Numbered from the stretch's first letter, positions 53,315-61,986 are shown. The stretch: 64,000 nt of DNA from VAZQ01 sp963821505 (GCA_963821505.1 CAWGEH010000018.1:1-64000), one strand, 5' to 3'. Program-made: numbers and translations. Notes: generated from the sequence alone by a model not told the origin.

Positions 53315-54957
53315 GCGCGATGGATGCAAGTTACGACCGGCTGCTCGAGGTGAAGGACCTCTCGGTCGCCTTTCGTCACGGCCAGCACGAGACGCTGGCC
53401 GTCGACCGCATCTCGTTCGGGATCAAGAAGGGTGAAACCGTCGCGCTGGTCGGCGAGTCGGGCTCGGGCAAGTCGGTGACCGCGCTGTCGGTGTTGAAGC
53501 TTTTGCCTTATCCCGCCGCGCACCATCCCTCGGGCTCGATCCGCTTCAAGGGCCAGGAGCTGCTCACCCTGCCGGAAGCGAAGATTCGCCACGTGCGCGG
53601 CAACGACATCACCATCATTTTCCAGGAGCCGATGACCTCGCTCAATCCGCTGCATACGATCGAGAAGCAGATCGGCGAGGTTCTGCTGTTGCATCAGGGC
53701 CTGACCGGAGAACCCGCGCGGGCGCGCACGCTCGAGCTATTGAGCCAGGTCGGCATCCCCGAGCCGGAGACGCGGCTCAGGAGCTATCCGCACCAGCTGT
53801 CCGGCGGCCAGCGCCAGCGCGTGATGATCGCCATGTCGCTCGCCAACGAGCCCGATCTGCTGATCGCCGACGAGCCGACCACCGCGCTCGACGTCACCGT
53901 GCAGGCGCAGATTCTGAGCCTGCTCAAGGAACTGCAGACGCGTCTCGGCATGGCGATGCTCTTCATCACCCATGATCTCGGCATCGTGCGCAAGCTGGCC
54001 GACACGGTCTGCGTCATGAAGGAAGGCAAGATCGTCGAAACCGGTGCGGTCGAGCGGGTCTTCACTGCGCCGGAACACGCCTATACCCGCGCGCTCCTGG
54101 CCGCCGAGCCCAAACCCGATCCGGCGCCGGTCAATTCCGATGCCCCGGTCGTGGTCGAGACCAAGGACCTCAAGGTCTGGTTCCCGGTCAAGCGCGGCGT
54201 GATGCGCCGGGTGGTCGGCCATATCAAGGCGGTCGACGGGGTCAGCATCGCGGTGCGCCAGGGCGAGACGCTGGGTGTCGTCGGCGAATCGGGCTCCGGC
54301 AAGACCACGCTGGGCTTGGCCATTCTGCGGCTGGTGTCGTCGCAGGGTCCGATCGTTTTTCTCGGCAGCACGATCGCCGGATTGACGTTCCGGAAGATGC
54401 GGCCGTTCCGCCTCCACATGCAGATCGTGTTCCAGGACCCCTATGGCTCGCTCTCTCCGCGCATGTCGGTGTCGGACATCATCGAGGAAGGACTGTGGGT
54501 GCATCACCCGAAACTGACCAGGGCGCAGCGCGCAGAGCGCGTGGTGCAGGCGCTGCGCGATGTCGGCCTCGATCCCGAGACGGCTTTTCGCTACCCGCAT
54601 GAATTCTCCGGCGGGCAGCGCCAGCGCATCGCGGTCGCCCGCGCCATCGTGCTGGAGCCGACCTTCGTCGTGCTCGACGAGCCGACGAGCGCACTCGACA
54701 TGCTCATCCAGGCGCAGATCGTCGAGCTTTTGCGCGCGCTGCAGAAGCGGCGCAACCTCACCTACATGTTCATCTCCCACGATCTCAGGGTGGTTGCCGC
54801 CCTCGCGAGCAGTCTTGTTGTCATGCGGCACGGCAAGGTGGTGGAGGAGGGGCCCGCCGCCGAGCTTTTCGCGCGTCCCCGCAGCGAATATACGCGCGCG
54901 CTGCTGGCCGCCGCCTTCAATCTGGAGACGGCGCCCGAGGACGTGGTCGCGCAGTAG
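53311..54957 (+). CDS. yejF: Peptide ABC transporter ATPase YejF (two fused ABC domains)
   Basis: 548 residues with two complete nucleotide-binding domains powering the importer. Domain 1: Walker A GESGSGKSV, signature LSGGQRQRV, Walker B LLIADEPTTALD. Domain 2: Walker A GESGSGKTT, signature FSGGQRQRI, Walker B FVVLDEPTSALD. Each domain has its H-loop (FITHDLG, FISHDLR). GTG 53311 overlaps the yejE stop; ATG 53320 is an alternative. Known Yej systems import microcin C-type and antimicrobial peptides or peptide fragments; specificity here is inferred. Confidence 0.94.
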   Translation: MSAMDASYDRLLEVKDLSVAFRHGQHETLAVDRISFGIKKGETVALVGESGSGKSVTALSVLKLLPYPAAHHPSGSIRFKGQELLTLPEAKIRHVRGNDITIIFQEPMTSLNPLHTIEKQIGEVLLLHQGLTGEPARARTLELLSQVGIPEPETRLRSYPHQLSGGQRQRVMIAMSLANEPDLLIADEPTTALDVTVQAQILSLLKELQTRLGMAMLFITHDLGIVRKLADTVCVMKEGKIVETGAVERVFTAPEHAYTRALLAAEPKPDPAPVNSDAPVVVETKDLKVWFPVKRGVMRRVVGHIKAVDGVSIAVRQGETLGVVGESGSGKTTLGLAILRLVSSQGPIVFLGSTIAGLTFRKMRPFRLHMQIVFQDPYGSLSPRMSVSDIIEEGLWVHHPKLTRAQRAERVVQALRDVGLDPETAFRYPHEFSGGQRQRIAVARAIVLEPTFVVLDEPTSALDMLIQAQIVELLRALQKRRNLTYMFISHDLRVVAALASSLVVMRHGKVVEEGPAAELFARPRSEYTRALLAAAFNLETAPEDVVAQ

Positions 54958-54967
54958 GGATGCCGCC

Positions 54968-55615
54968 ATGGGCCGGTCCGTGAAACCGGTGGACGGTCCG
55001 CTCGGCGATACTGGTGCCGACGTCGTGATCTCGCATCGGGAAATCCTCGGCGTGGGCTTCCGTCGCTATGAACGGTGGCGCGTGGCTCCCGCGGACGCGC
55101 CCGCGGCCGTTCGGTCGTATGATATCCTGCGCTCCGGACCGGCGGCCGCGGTCCTGCCGGTCGACATCGGCCGCGGCCAGCTCGTCCTCATTCGGCAGTT
55201 CCGCCTGGCCGCCCAGCTTGCCAACGGCAAGGGATGTCTTGTCGAGATCGTGGCCGGTCACGTCGAGGCGGATGAGACCCCGGTGGAGACCGCCCGCCGC
55301 GAATGCGTCGAGGAAATCGGCCTGACGCCGGACCCCCTGATCGAATTGTTCACCTATTTGGCCTCGCCTGGGATATGCGACGAGGAGATCACGGTGTTCC
55401 TCGGCGTGGTCGACGCCGAGGATGTGCCGGAGCGGGCGGGCGCTGCGGCCGAGCACGAGGAGATCGCGCCGCTGCGCCTTCCGATCGACGCGGCGCTCGA
55501 GGCGCTGGCCGCCGGCACGGTCCGCAACGGACCGCTGATCGTCGCGCTGCAGTGGCTGGCGCTCAATCGCGGGCGACTGCGCGAGATCGTGCGGAAGGGC
55601 TCCGCCGCGCGCTGA
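54968..55615 (+). CDS. NUDIX hydrolase (ADP-ribose pyrophosphatase-like)
   Basis: 215 residues. The full NUDIX box lies at GHVEADETPVETARRECVEE followed by IGL, fitting G-x5-E-x7-R-E-U-x-E-E-x-G-U. LVLIRQFRLAAQ before it and an SPGICDEEITVFLGV segment after it match ADP-ribose/GDP-mannose pyrophosphatases. Starts ten bases after yejF, so probably on the same transcript, although no functional link with peptide import is known. Confidence 0.9.
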   Translation: MGRSVKPVDGPLGDTGADVVISHREILGVGFRRYERWRVAPADAPAAVRSYDILRSGPAAAVLPVDIGRGQLVLIRQFRLAAQLANGKGCLVEIVAGHVEADETPVETARRECVEEIGLTPDPLIELFTYLASPGICDEEITVFLGVVDAEDVPERAGAAAEHEEIAPLRLPIDAALEALAAGTVRNGPLIVALQWLALNRGRLREIVRKGSAAR

Positions 55616-55680
55616 TGGCCGGGCGCGCCGGGCTTACCGGGGCATCGACTCGTTCCGTGAGCGTGGCCGGACCTGAAAAC

Positions 55681-55709
55681 CTGCGAGCCTGGGGAGCGCG
55701 GGCTCGCAG
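55681..55709. terminator. Possible bidirectional hairpin between convergent genes
   Basis: CTGCGAGCC and GGGCTCGCAG pair around a ten-base loop between the NUDIX and DUF899 genes. There is no T tract on either side, so it is only a candidate stop structure. Confidence 0.35.
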
Positions 55710-55738
55710 GCTGGCCTCCTGGCCGCCGGGCCGTTGGC

Positions 55739-56509
55739 TCACGGCTGCTGCTCTGCATGACAGCAAGACTCCGATGCCGCGGCGGCTTCCTCCGTTCGAG
55801 CGGCGGGGCGGCGATCTTCGTACCGGTCGTGATGCCGCACCCAGTCCATGGTGCTCGCTTCGTTGCGGCCTTTCGGCGTGAGGTCGAGATAGTTATGCGC
55901 GCCGATCAATATGTCGCCCCCGCGCGCGTAGGACGAATAGGTGTGGAAGACTTCGGCGGCGGCGTCCTTGTAGAACACGCTGATGCCTGGAAGCTCTCCA
56001 TCCGCGCCCGCGATCGTCTCGTAATTATAGCTGCGCTTGCCGGCGGCGTTTTCCGCGTCGGTGGGCGACACGTGATAGTCGCAGTTGAAGTCGCTGCCGT
56101 AGGACGAGATCCACTTAAATCGCCAGCCCATGCGCCGCTTGAACGCTGCAAATTCGGGCCAGGGCGCGCGCGACACCGCGACCAGCGAAACGTCGTGGTG
56201 CGACAGGTGCAAGTCGGCGCCGTCGATATGGTCGGCGAGGAACGAGCAGCCGGGGCAGCCCTCCTTCCAGCCCGGGCCGAACATGAAATGATAGATGATC
56301 AATTGGCTGCGTCCGCCGAAGAGGTCGGCGAGCGTCTCCTTGCCGTTTGGCCCGTCGAAGACGTACTCCTTTTCGACCTTGACCCACGGCAGCTCGCGCC
56401 GTTCGGCGCTGAGCTGGTCGCGTAGGCGCGTCAGCTCCTTTTCTCTCGCCAGATGCGCCTTGCGCGCCACCAGCCATTGTTCCCGGGAAACCACTTTGTG
56501 CGGTTGCAT
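55739..56509 (-). CDS. DUF899 family thioredoxin-like protein
   Basis: 256 residues. Typical DUF899 content: VVSREQWLVARKAHLAREKELTR in outline, LPWVKVEKEYVFDGPNG, FMFGPGWKEGCPGCSFLADH (with a Cys-x2-Cys-like pair in a thioredoxin-type setting), LVAVSRAPWPEFAAFKRRMGW and DYHVSPTDAENAAG. The ending has CCHAEQQP, two adjacent cysteines. Start ATG 56509 follows GGAGGATCGC. Shares strand and short spacing with the SRPBCC and ArsR genes, a common co-occurrence. Function not established. Confidence 0.88.
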   Translation of the reverse strand: MQPHKVVSREQWLVARKAHLAREKELTRLRDQLSAERRELPWVKVEKEYVFDGPNGKETLADLFGGRSQLIIYHFMFGPGWKEGCPGCSFLADHIDGADLHLSHHDVSLVAVSRAPWPEFAAFKRRMGWRFKWISSYGSDFNCDYHVSPTDAENAAGKRSYNYETIAGADGELPGISVFYKDAAAEVFHTYSSYARGGDILIGAHNYLDLTPKGRNEASTMDWVRHHDRYEDRRPAARTEEAAAASESCCHAEQQP

Positions 56510-56522
56510 GCGATCCTCCAGT

Positions 56523-56951
56523 TCAGACGAGATAGCGTTCGAGCTTGTCCAGGGTGCCGCTCCAGCCGCTGCGATGGCGGTCGCGCGCGCCCTCGTCGAA
56601 GAACTGCTCGTGCAGGAGCGTGAGCAGGGTGCCGTCGCCGTCGCGCTTGAGCGCGACCGTGACCAGCGACTCGCGTTCCGGCATGGTGCGCCACATCCAG
56701 GTGAATACGAGCTTCTCGTTCGGGATGACCTCGCGATAGGCGCCGCTGACATTGTGCTCTTCGCCGTCCGGCGTGCGGAATACCATGCGGTAGCGTCCGC
56801 CGACGCGGACGTCCGCCTCGGCGCTGAGCATCTGTGCCCGTTCCGGACCGAACCAGCGCATTATTTTCGCCGGCTCCGTCCAGGCGCCGTAGACCTTCTC
56901 CGGTGGCGCATTGAGCCGGCGCTTGATGGTGAGGCTGGGTTTGGCGAGCAT
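56523..56951 (-). CDS. SRPBCC/AHSA1 domain protein
   Basis: 142 residues forming a helix-grip fold: SLTIKRRLNAPPEKVYGAWTEPAKIMRWF (in outline), GGRYRMVFRTPDGEE, TWMWRTMPERESLVTV and WSGTLDKLERYL match AHSA1-type proteins. These bind small hydrophobic ligands; no specific ligand is known. Its start lies inside the end of the arsR-type gene (91 bases of overlap) and its stop is 13 bases before the DUF899 start, so all three form one transcription unit. Confidence 0.9.
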   Translation of the reverse strand: MLAKPSLTIKRRLNAPPEKVYGAWTEPAKIMRWFGPERAQMLSAEADVRVGGRYRMVFRTPDGEEHNVSGAYREVIPNEKLVFTWMWRTMPERESLVTVALKRDGDGTLLTLLHEQFFDEGARDRHRSGWSGTLDKLERYLV

Positions 56952-57280
56952 GAATCCTCCTCGACGAAGGCCGCCAGGCGATCGAGCTGTTCAGACCAGA
57001 AGCGCTGATAACGATTGAGCCAGTTCACGGCCTCCTCCATGGGCGCCGCGGTCAAGGCACAGGCCACGGTGCGGCCGGTTTTCGTCCGTGTGATCAGCTC
57101 GGCGTCGGACAAGACGTCGAGATGCTTCATGATGGCGGGCAGCGAGATCGCAAACGGGCCGGCAAGCTCGCTGACCGACAGGCTCGCCTGCTCTCCCAGC
57201 CGCGCCAGAAGCGCGCGTCGCGTCGGATCGGCGAGCGCTGCGAACGTACGGTCCAAGCCGGGACGACTATACTTAACCAT
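56861..57280 (-). CDS. ArsR family winged-helix regulator
   Basis: 139 residues. The HTH core is DRTFAALADPTRRALLARLGEQASLSVSELAGPF (in outline) with recognition segment LPAIMKHLDVLSDAELITRTKTGRTV. No Cys pair in the metal-sensing helix, so it belongs to the non-metal ArsR group normally paired with AHSA1 genes. The last 30 residues (SPNPASPSSAGSMRHRRR) are low-complexity and overlap the next gene in another frame. Probably represses its own operon. Confidence 0.9.
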   Translation of the reverse strand: MVKYSRPGLDRTFAALADPTRRALLARLGEQASLSVSELAGPFAISLPAIMKHLDVLSDAELITRTKTGRTVACALTAAPMEEAVNWLNRYQRFWSEQLDRLAAFVEEDSCSPNPASPSSAGSMRHRRRSTAPGRSRRK

Positions 57281-57750
57281 GCGGTTAAGTATTAGATTGT
57301 TGGGCCGGGCCTGTCAACCCCAGGCGCGCGGCGAACCGCAGGCGCCTGGAAGTCACCCTCTCGGATATGGGGCTGAACCCAGGGCGTGGCCTGCAGGATC
57401 ATCGATTTGCACCATGCGTCGTACATGCGCGAAGCCGGCCTCTCACAAGGCATCCGGCAGGAACAGCCGTCAAAGCGATGAGCGATGGCAGAGCCGGCGG
57501 GAAGGTGGCGCCGTGAAATTGTGAACCAGCGTCCTGATTGTGACCGAGAGAGGAAGGCGGGAGTTCGGAAAGGTTTTCAGTGTCGACGACCCGGTTTCAC
57601 TGCGACGCGGTCGTGATTTCGCCCGGGCTGGGTGCGCCCCAGCGCAAAGAACGTTGCCCATAATCAGATGATGCGAGTCGACTTCGAAGCCGTCGCGCCA
57701 GCACATGACGAGCGCATGACGGCGGCCATGGGGGTGAGCTGCGGCGCCGA
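57281..57750. other. Intergenic stretch, no gene recognised
   Basis: 470 bases between the arsR-type gene and the HXXEE gene. It includes the arsR promoter side (ATGCGGTTAAGTATTAGATTG, a slightly AT-rich patch at about 57280-57300). Open frames on both strands show no family resemblance or ribosome site. Confidence 0.5.
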
Positions 57751-58221
57751 TCAGCGGTCCTGGCGGAAATAGGGCTTGTCCTTGATCAGGAGCAGGACCA
57801 CCGGGCTTGCCATCAATAGGGCGCCGAGAACGAACGAGCCCACCAGCGCTGTCGTGCTCAGCGTCCCGTCGGCGGCCGCGCGCCAATAGCAGGCTATCCC
57901 CACCGGGTAGAACAGCACGACGGCGGTGAAGAGGCCGGGAGAGAAACGGCCGCCCATGCGCACGACCGGCAACACATGAAAGAAGGTGGCGTTGATCAAC
58001 ATCAGGGCCGGAAAGGCAAGCGCGATCGCCGGCCGCGCTGCCAGATTGGCGGCGGCGATGCCGAGCACGATCACCAACGCGTTGACGACGTAGAAGTCGC
58101 TCCACTCGACCGGCAGCTTGAGCGCGGTGCGCGCCCAATCGCGCCAATTGAGTTGGTATTCCTCCAGGATATGCATGCCGTAGCACGCAGTGGCGAGCCA
58201 AAGCAGAGCGGTCAGTGTCAC
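57751..58221 (-). CDS. HXXEE-motif membrane protein
   Basis: 156 residues with about five hydrophobic helices. The first helix holds MHILEEYQ, the H-x-x-E-E signature that names this family; a second conserved-looking NATFFHVLPV occurs near residue 77. The GTG at 58221 was chosen because GGAGG lies seven bases upstream, although the frame stays open far beyond. Function unknown. It follows the C40 remnant on the same strand. Confidence 0.75.
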   Translation of the reverse strand: MTLTALLWLATACYGMHILEEYQLNWRDWARTALKLPVEWSDFYVVNALVIVLGIAAANLAARPAIALAFPALMLINATFFHVLPVVRMGGRFSPGLFTAVVLFYPVGIACYWRAAADGTLSTTALVGSFVLGALLMASPVVLLLIKDKPYFRQDR

Positions 58222-58316
58222 GCGTGCCTCCGTTGCTTGTCGTGGTGGGGATGATCGGCATAGGTAACGCGTCCCGCGCCCGATCGGGCATGTTGCAATT
58301 GTTGCGCAGCCCGCCG

Positions 58317-58695
58317 TCACGCGATGTTGGTCGGCAGTTCGAGCCGTCGCACGCTGGTCACCTCGCTTCCCGCCGCGCCAGTGCGGGCAATCGCCTCCGC
58401 GATCGGCTCGAACGTGACCGCCATGTGGAAGGCACTGGCGTGGACGAGCGTCGCGTGGTCCCGAACGATGGCGACGTGGCCTTTCCAGAACAGCAGATCG
58501 CCGCGCTGCAGCTTGGAGAGCGGGATCGACGGCGCGAGCGATGTACCGAGTACCCTCTCCTGCATGTCGCTGTCGCATGGGCAAGCGAGCCTGCCGGCGG
58601 TGAGCGGGTTCGCAAGCCGGTCCCCCCGCTTGCGATCGCATTGGCGTCACGCGCGGGTCGGGGCCCGTCGCATCTTGCCGCGACGCGACGCCCAC
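58317..58695 (-). pseudogene. Remnant of a C40 (NlpC/P60) peptidase gene
   Basis: The 3' part codes for the C-terminal half of an NlpC/P60 domain: CDSDMQERVLG, LQRGDLLFWKGHVAIVRD with the catalytic His, and VHASAFHMAV. The upstream 5' scrap in another frame reads GPDPRVTPMRS, resembling the usual N-terminus of the C40 protein encoded after M17 aminopeptidases in Rhizobiales. The middle, including the DCSGL catalytic cysteine and SH3-like domains, is absent: only some 140 bases separate the aminopeptidase stop from the surviving C-terminal half. Internal deletion plus frame loss is inferred. Confidence 0.7.
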
Positions 58696-58731
58696 GGTAG
58701 CGAGCGCTGCGTTGATGGCGGTGTCTCCTGT

Positions 58732-60132
58732 TCAGCCATAGCGTGATACCAGCAGCGCGTAGAGCGCGCGCGCCGCCTGGCATTCACCGCCCTCGGGTCG
58801 GCCGGGCTTGGTCGCCTGGTTCCAGGCAAAGATATCGCAATGGAGCCACGCCTTGGCCGCTTCGACGAAGCGCCGGAGGAACAGCGCGGCGGTAATGGAA
58901 CCGCCGAAGTTGCCGGACGAGACGTTGTTGACGTCGGCTACCTTGGAATCCAGCAATTGGTCGTAGGGCCGCCAGAGCGGCATTCGCCACAGCGGATCGT
59001 TCTCGCTCATCGCGCAGTCCGCGAGCGCCGCGGCCAGCGCATCGTCCTCGGTATAGAACGGCGGGATGTCCGTCCCGAGCGCGACACGGGCGGCGCCGGT
59101 CAGCGTCGCCAAATCCGCTATCAATTCCGGTTGCTCCTCGTCGGCCAGCGCTATCGCGTCAGCGAGGATCAGGCGGCCCTCGGCGTCGGTGTTGCCGATC
59201 TCGACCGTGAGTCCCTTGCGCGAGCGGTAGATGTCGCGCGGGCGAAAGGCCGAGCCGGAGATCGCGTTTTCGACCGCAGGGATGAGCACGCGCAGGCGGA
59301 GCTTCGTGCCGCGGTCCATCAGCATGTGCGCAAGCGCGAGCATGCAGGCCGCGCCGCCCATGTCCTTCTTCATGTTGAGCATGCCGCTTTCGGGCTTGAT
59401 GTCGAGGCCGCCGGTATCGAAGCACACGCCCTTGCCGATCAGCGTGACCTTGGGATGGCTCGGATCGCCCCAGTTGATATCGATCAGGCGCGGCGCGCGC
59501 GCGGCCGCGCGGCCGACCGCGTGGATGAGCGGGAAATTCTGCGCGATGAGGTCGTCGCCGACGACCGAGCGCACCTGCGCATCGTGGCGGCCCGCCAGTG
59601 TGCGCGCGGCCTCCTCGAGCTCGGGCGGGCCCATGTCGTTGGCGGGCGTGTTGATGAGGTCGCGCGCGAGGCAGACGCCGTCGACGATGCGGGAGAGCTC
59701 CTCGCCGTCGACATTGCCGGGCAATTCCAACTTCAGCTCTTTGGCGTCCTGCTTGCGATAGCGGGTGAAACGGTAGTTGCCGAGCGCGAAAGCGAGCGCC
59801 GCGAGCTTCGAATCGGGCGGCGCGTTGGCGAAGCGATAGGCGCCGGCCGGCAGCAGGCCGGGCAGCGCTCCCGGCCGGAACACATCCTTGGCGGGGTCGT
59901 CGCCGGCCTCGAGCGCGAACAGGACGCCGGCGAGGCCGCCCTCCGTGGCCGGCAGCAGGAGGTGACGGCCCGGCTTCGGTTCGAAGCCGGCGGCGTCGGC
60001 GAATGCGCGCTCGCGCGCACCGAGACTCGCGCGCAGTTCCCGCCACGTCGCCGCGTTAACAAAGGTTACAGGAACCGTGGTGTTAGATTGGCCGCGGGAA
60101 AGAAAGACCGGATGCATCGCGGAACCGTCCAT
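58732..60132 (-). CDS. Leucyl aminopeptidase family protein (M17)
   Basis: Cytosolic di-metal aminopeptidase of 466 residues. The C-terminal catalytic domain shows GKGVCFDTGGLDIKP, MKKDMGGAACML and the signature NTDAEGRLIL, with all metal-ligand positions (Lys, Asp, Asp, Glu) in place. The N-terminal domain is shorter than E. coli PepA's. The start at ATG 60132 has AGGG seven bases upstream; ATG 60117 is an alternative. The C40 peptidase normally downstream is only a remnant. Confidence 0.94.
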   Translation of the reverse strand: MDGSAMHPVFLSRGQSNTTVPVTFVNAATWRELRASLGARERAFADAAGFEPKPGRHLLLPATEGGLAGVLFALEAGDDPAKDVFRPGALPGLLPAGAYRFANAPPDSKLAALAFALGNYRFTRYRKQDAKELKLELPGNVDGEELSRIVDGVCLARDLINTPANDMGPPELEEAARTLAGRHDAQVRSVVGDDLIAQNFPLIHAVGRAAARAPRLIDINWGDPSHPKVTLIGKGVCFDTGGLDIKPESGMLNMKKDMGGAACMLALAHMLMDRGTKLRLRVLIPAVENAISGSAFRPRDIYRSRKGLTVEIGNTDAEGRLILADAIALADEEQPELIADLATLTGAARVALGTDIPPFYTEDDALAAALADCAMSENDPLWRMPLWRPYDQLLDSKVADVNNVSSGNFGGSITAALFLRRFVEAAKAWLHCDIFAWNQATKPGRPEGGECQAARALYALLVSRYG

Positions 60133-60222
60133 GAAGGCGCCCTGCTAGCACGCAACACGGCGGCGGTGAAGGCGAGGCCGGCCGGCCAGGACCGAAGCTT
60201 CGTTAACGGCGAGGTTCCGCGA

Positions 60223-60237
60223 TTAACTTCTCGTTAA
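60223..60237 (+). promoter_or_regulatory. CtrA-type binding site TTAA-N7-TTAA
   Basis: TTAACTTCTCGTTAA at 60223-60237 is an exact match to the full CtrA site, about 50 bases before the tadD-like start and 91 bases before the divergent aminopeptidase start. Further TTAAC half-sites lie at 60202 and 60240. CtrA controls pilus and cell-cycle genes in alphaproteobacteria, which fits the tad gene. Confidence 0.6.
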
Positions 60238-60286
60238 GGTTAACGCTTTATTGCCAAACCCAGGTAGGGGGCGGAGCGGGGCCGCA

Positions 60287-61120
60287 ATGACTTGCTCAAG
60301 GGATACGAGGACGTTCGTCTCCGTCCGGTGCTTCGCTCCGGTTGTGGTTGCAGCAGCGCTGGGCCTTGCGCTTGCGGGTTGCACGACCACTCAACCCGGG
60401 GAGGCGACCGGCTCGCTTGGCATTGCGACCGCGACCGCGACCGTGACCGACGGCCATGGGCGGGGCTCGGCGCGAGCGTGGGCCTATCGCTATCGCGTCA
60501 ACCCGAGCGATCCCGAAGCAGCGATCCACTATGCGCGGGCGCTGCGTCGGCAGGGCCAGCGGGCGCAGGCCGTTGCCGTGCTCGAGCAGGCCTCGCTCCA
60601 AAATCCGAAGCATAGAGGCGTGCTCGCGGCCTATGGGCGCGCACTGGCCGACCTCGGGCACTACAAGCAGGCGCTCGACGTGCTCGACCGCGCCCATACA
60701 CCCGGCCAACCCGACTGGCGCATCCTCTCGGTGCAGGGCGCGGCTCTCGATCAGATGGGGCGCCACGAGGAGGCTCAACGTTATTACGGCACCGCGCTGC
60801 GGATTGCGCCGGACGAACCCTCGGTCTTGTCGAATCTCGGTTTGTCCTACGCGCTCTCCAAGGATCTCGTGCGGGCGGAGACCACGCTGCGGCGGGCAGC
60901 CGGGCAGGCACCCGTCAATTCGCGGGTGCGGCAGAACCTCGCGCTGGTTGTCGGGTTGCAAGGACGGTTCTCCGAGGCGGAGAGCATCGCGCGATCGGAC
61001 CTGCCGTCCGCCCAAGCGGCTGGCAATGTCGCTTATCTGCAGCAGATGCTGGCGCGGCAAAATGGCTGGAAGCAGCCCGTTGAGGCCGGCAATCCCGCCA
61101 TCAGAGCCGAGGGAAGCTGA
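60287..61120 (+). CDS. tadD: Tad pilus assembly lipoprotein TadD (TPR protein)
   Basis: 277 residues. A lipoprotein signal with lipobox LALAGC (Cys near residue 32) targets it to the outer membrane's inner face. Tetratricopeptide-like repeats run from about 75 to 235: DPEAAIHYARALRRQGQRAQA, HRGVLAAYGRALADLGHYKQA, RILSVQGAALDQMGRHEEA and PSVLSNLGLSYALSKDLVRA (all in outline). In Tad systems TadD acts as pilotin for the secretin. ATG 60287 was chosen because the lipoprotein signal begins there. Other tad genes (secretin, ATPase) are not in the window. Confidence 0.88.
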   Translation: MTCSRDTRTFVSVRCFAPVVVAAALGLALAGCTTTQPGEATGSLGIATATATVTDGHGRGSARAWAYRYRVNPSDPEAAIHYARALRRQGQRAQAVAVLEQASLQNPKHRGVLAAYGRALADLGHYKQALDVLDRAHTPGQPDWRILSVQGAALDQMGRHEEAQRYYGTALRIAPDEPSVLSNLGLSYALSKDLVRAETTLRRAAGQAPVNSRVRQNLALVVGLQGRFSEAESIARSDLPSAQAAGNVAYLQQMLARQNGWKQPVEAGNPAIRAEGS

Positions 61121-61235
61121 TCTCACCGGCAACCGCGTTCGGTTCGGCGGCGGGTGCGCGGCCGGTAGCGGCCAACCCGAAGGCGGCGATCAAGGCGACA
61201 AGCAGTGCGGCGCGAATCAGCGATGCGTCCCCCAT
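61101..61235 (-). CDS. Possible 44-residue small exported or membrane protein
   Basis: Begins ATG 61235 with AAAGGGGAT six bases upstream, a convincing ribosome site. The product starts MGDASLIRAALLVALIAAFG and continues LAATGRAPAAEPNAVAGE, a signal-peptide- or membrane-helix-like sequence with an ALA/GRA-type cleavage region, and ends SFPRL. It runs convergent to tadD and overlaps its last 20 bases. Located on the strand of cpaA and flp. No family recognised. Confidence 0.45.
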   Translation of the reverse strand: MGDASLIRAALLVALIAAFGLAATGRAPAAEPNAVAGEISFPRL

Positions 61236-61452
61236 ATTCGATCCCCTTTCACGTTTGACACTCGCACCGCCGCCGGCACGCGGGCGGCAGCTGCCAAACG
61301 ACGCGTCGAGCGATGCGTACAGGCTGATTTCAACAGCAAAACGTCAAGAGATGGTTAATAGAGCGTATCGAAATCGCGTTAATAATCGGTAGCTCTCCGA
61401 GGCGCGCATCACGTCGCGCGCAGCGCGCGGGCTGCCGATCGCGCTCGGGCGA

Positions 61453-61956
61453 TCACGTTGCGATCGCCATCCAGGGCGTGTCTGGATAGACGGCCAGAGC
61501 CGCTGCGGCCAGCGCGATGCCATACGGCACACCGGCGTTGTGCGCGTGCAGGCGCTGCATCCACTCGAGCCTCGCCAGCCAGTCCGGCAGCGGTGCCATG
61601 CGGAATTCGAGCAGCGCCAGGGTCAACGCTCCGCCGCATAGTGACGCGTAGATGAAATAGGGCAGGAGATGATCGAATCCGAGCCACAACGCCGTGGCGG
61701 CTGCGAGCTTGGCGTCGCCGCCACCGATCAAGCCGCGGGCGAACAGGCCAAACGCTGCGGCGAGAACGACACTCGCGGCGCCCAGATGCCAGACAATGTC
61801 CACCGGGTCCATGCCGGTGACCAAAGCCAGCGCAAAAAACCCGCCGACGAGGATCAGCGATACCCGGTTGGAGATGGTCATGGTCAGGAGATCGCTCGAA
61901 GCCGCGAACGCCATCACGGCCGGAAACAGCAACAGCCTGACAGCGTCGGCAACCAT
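61453..61956 (-). CDS. cpaA: Prepilin peptidase CpaA/TadV (A24)
   Basis: Integral membrane aspartic peptidase of 167 residues that cleaves Flp prepilin. The two catalytic aspartates lie in FAASSDLLTMTISN and in GGGDAKLAAATALWL. Around five to six hydrophobic helices. ATG 61956 was chosen, with a TTG at 61968 as an alternative. It follows the flp pilin gene after 30 bases, so the peptidase and its substrate share a transcript. Confidence 0.9.
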   Translation of the reverse strand: MVADAVRLLLFPAVMAFAASSDLLTMTISNRVSLILVGGFFALALVTGMDPVDIVWHLGAASVVLAAAFGLFARGLIGGGDAKLAAATALWLGFDHLLPYFIYASLCGGALTLALLEFRMAPLPDWLARLEWMQRLHAHNAGVPYGIALAAAALAVYPDTPWMAIAT

Positions 61957-61986
61957 GATCTCGTGCAAGACGTCGCGGCCGAGCGC

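Noticed and set aside
57470..58291. Open frame of 273 codons on the minus strand
   Set aside because: Runs out of frame across the HXXEE gene and gap; composition is that of a shadow frame.
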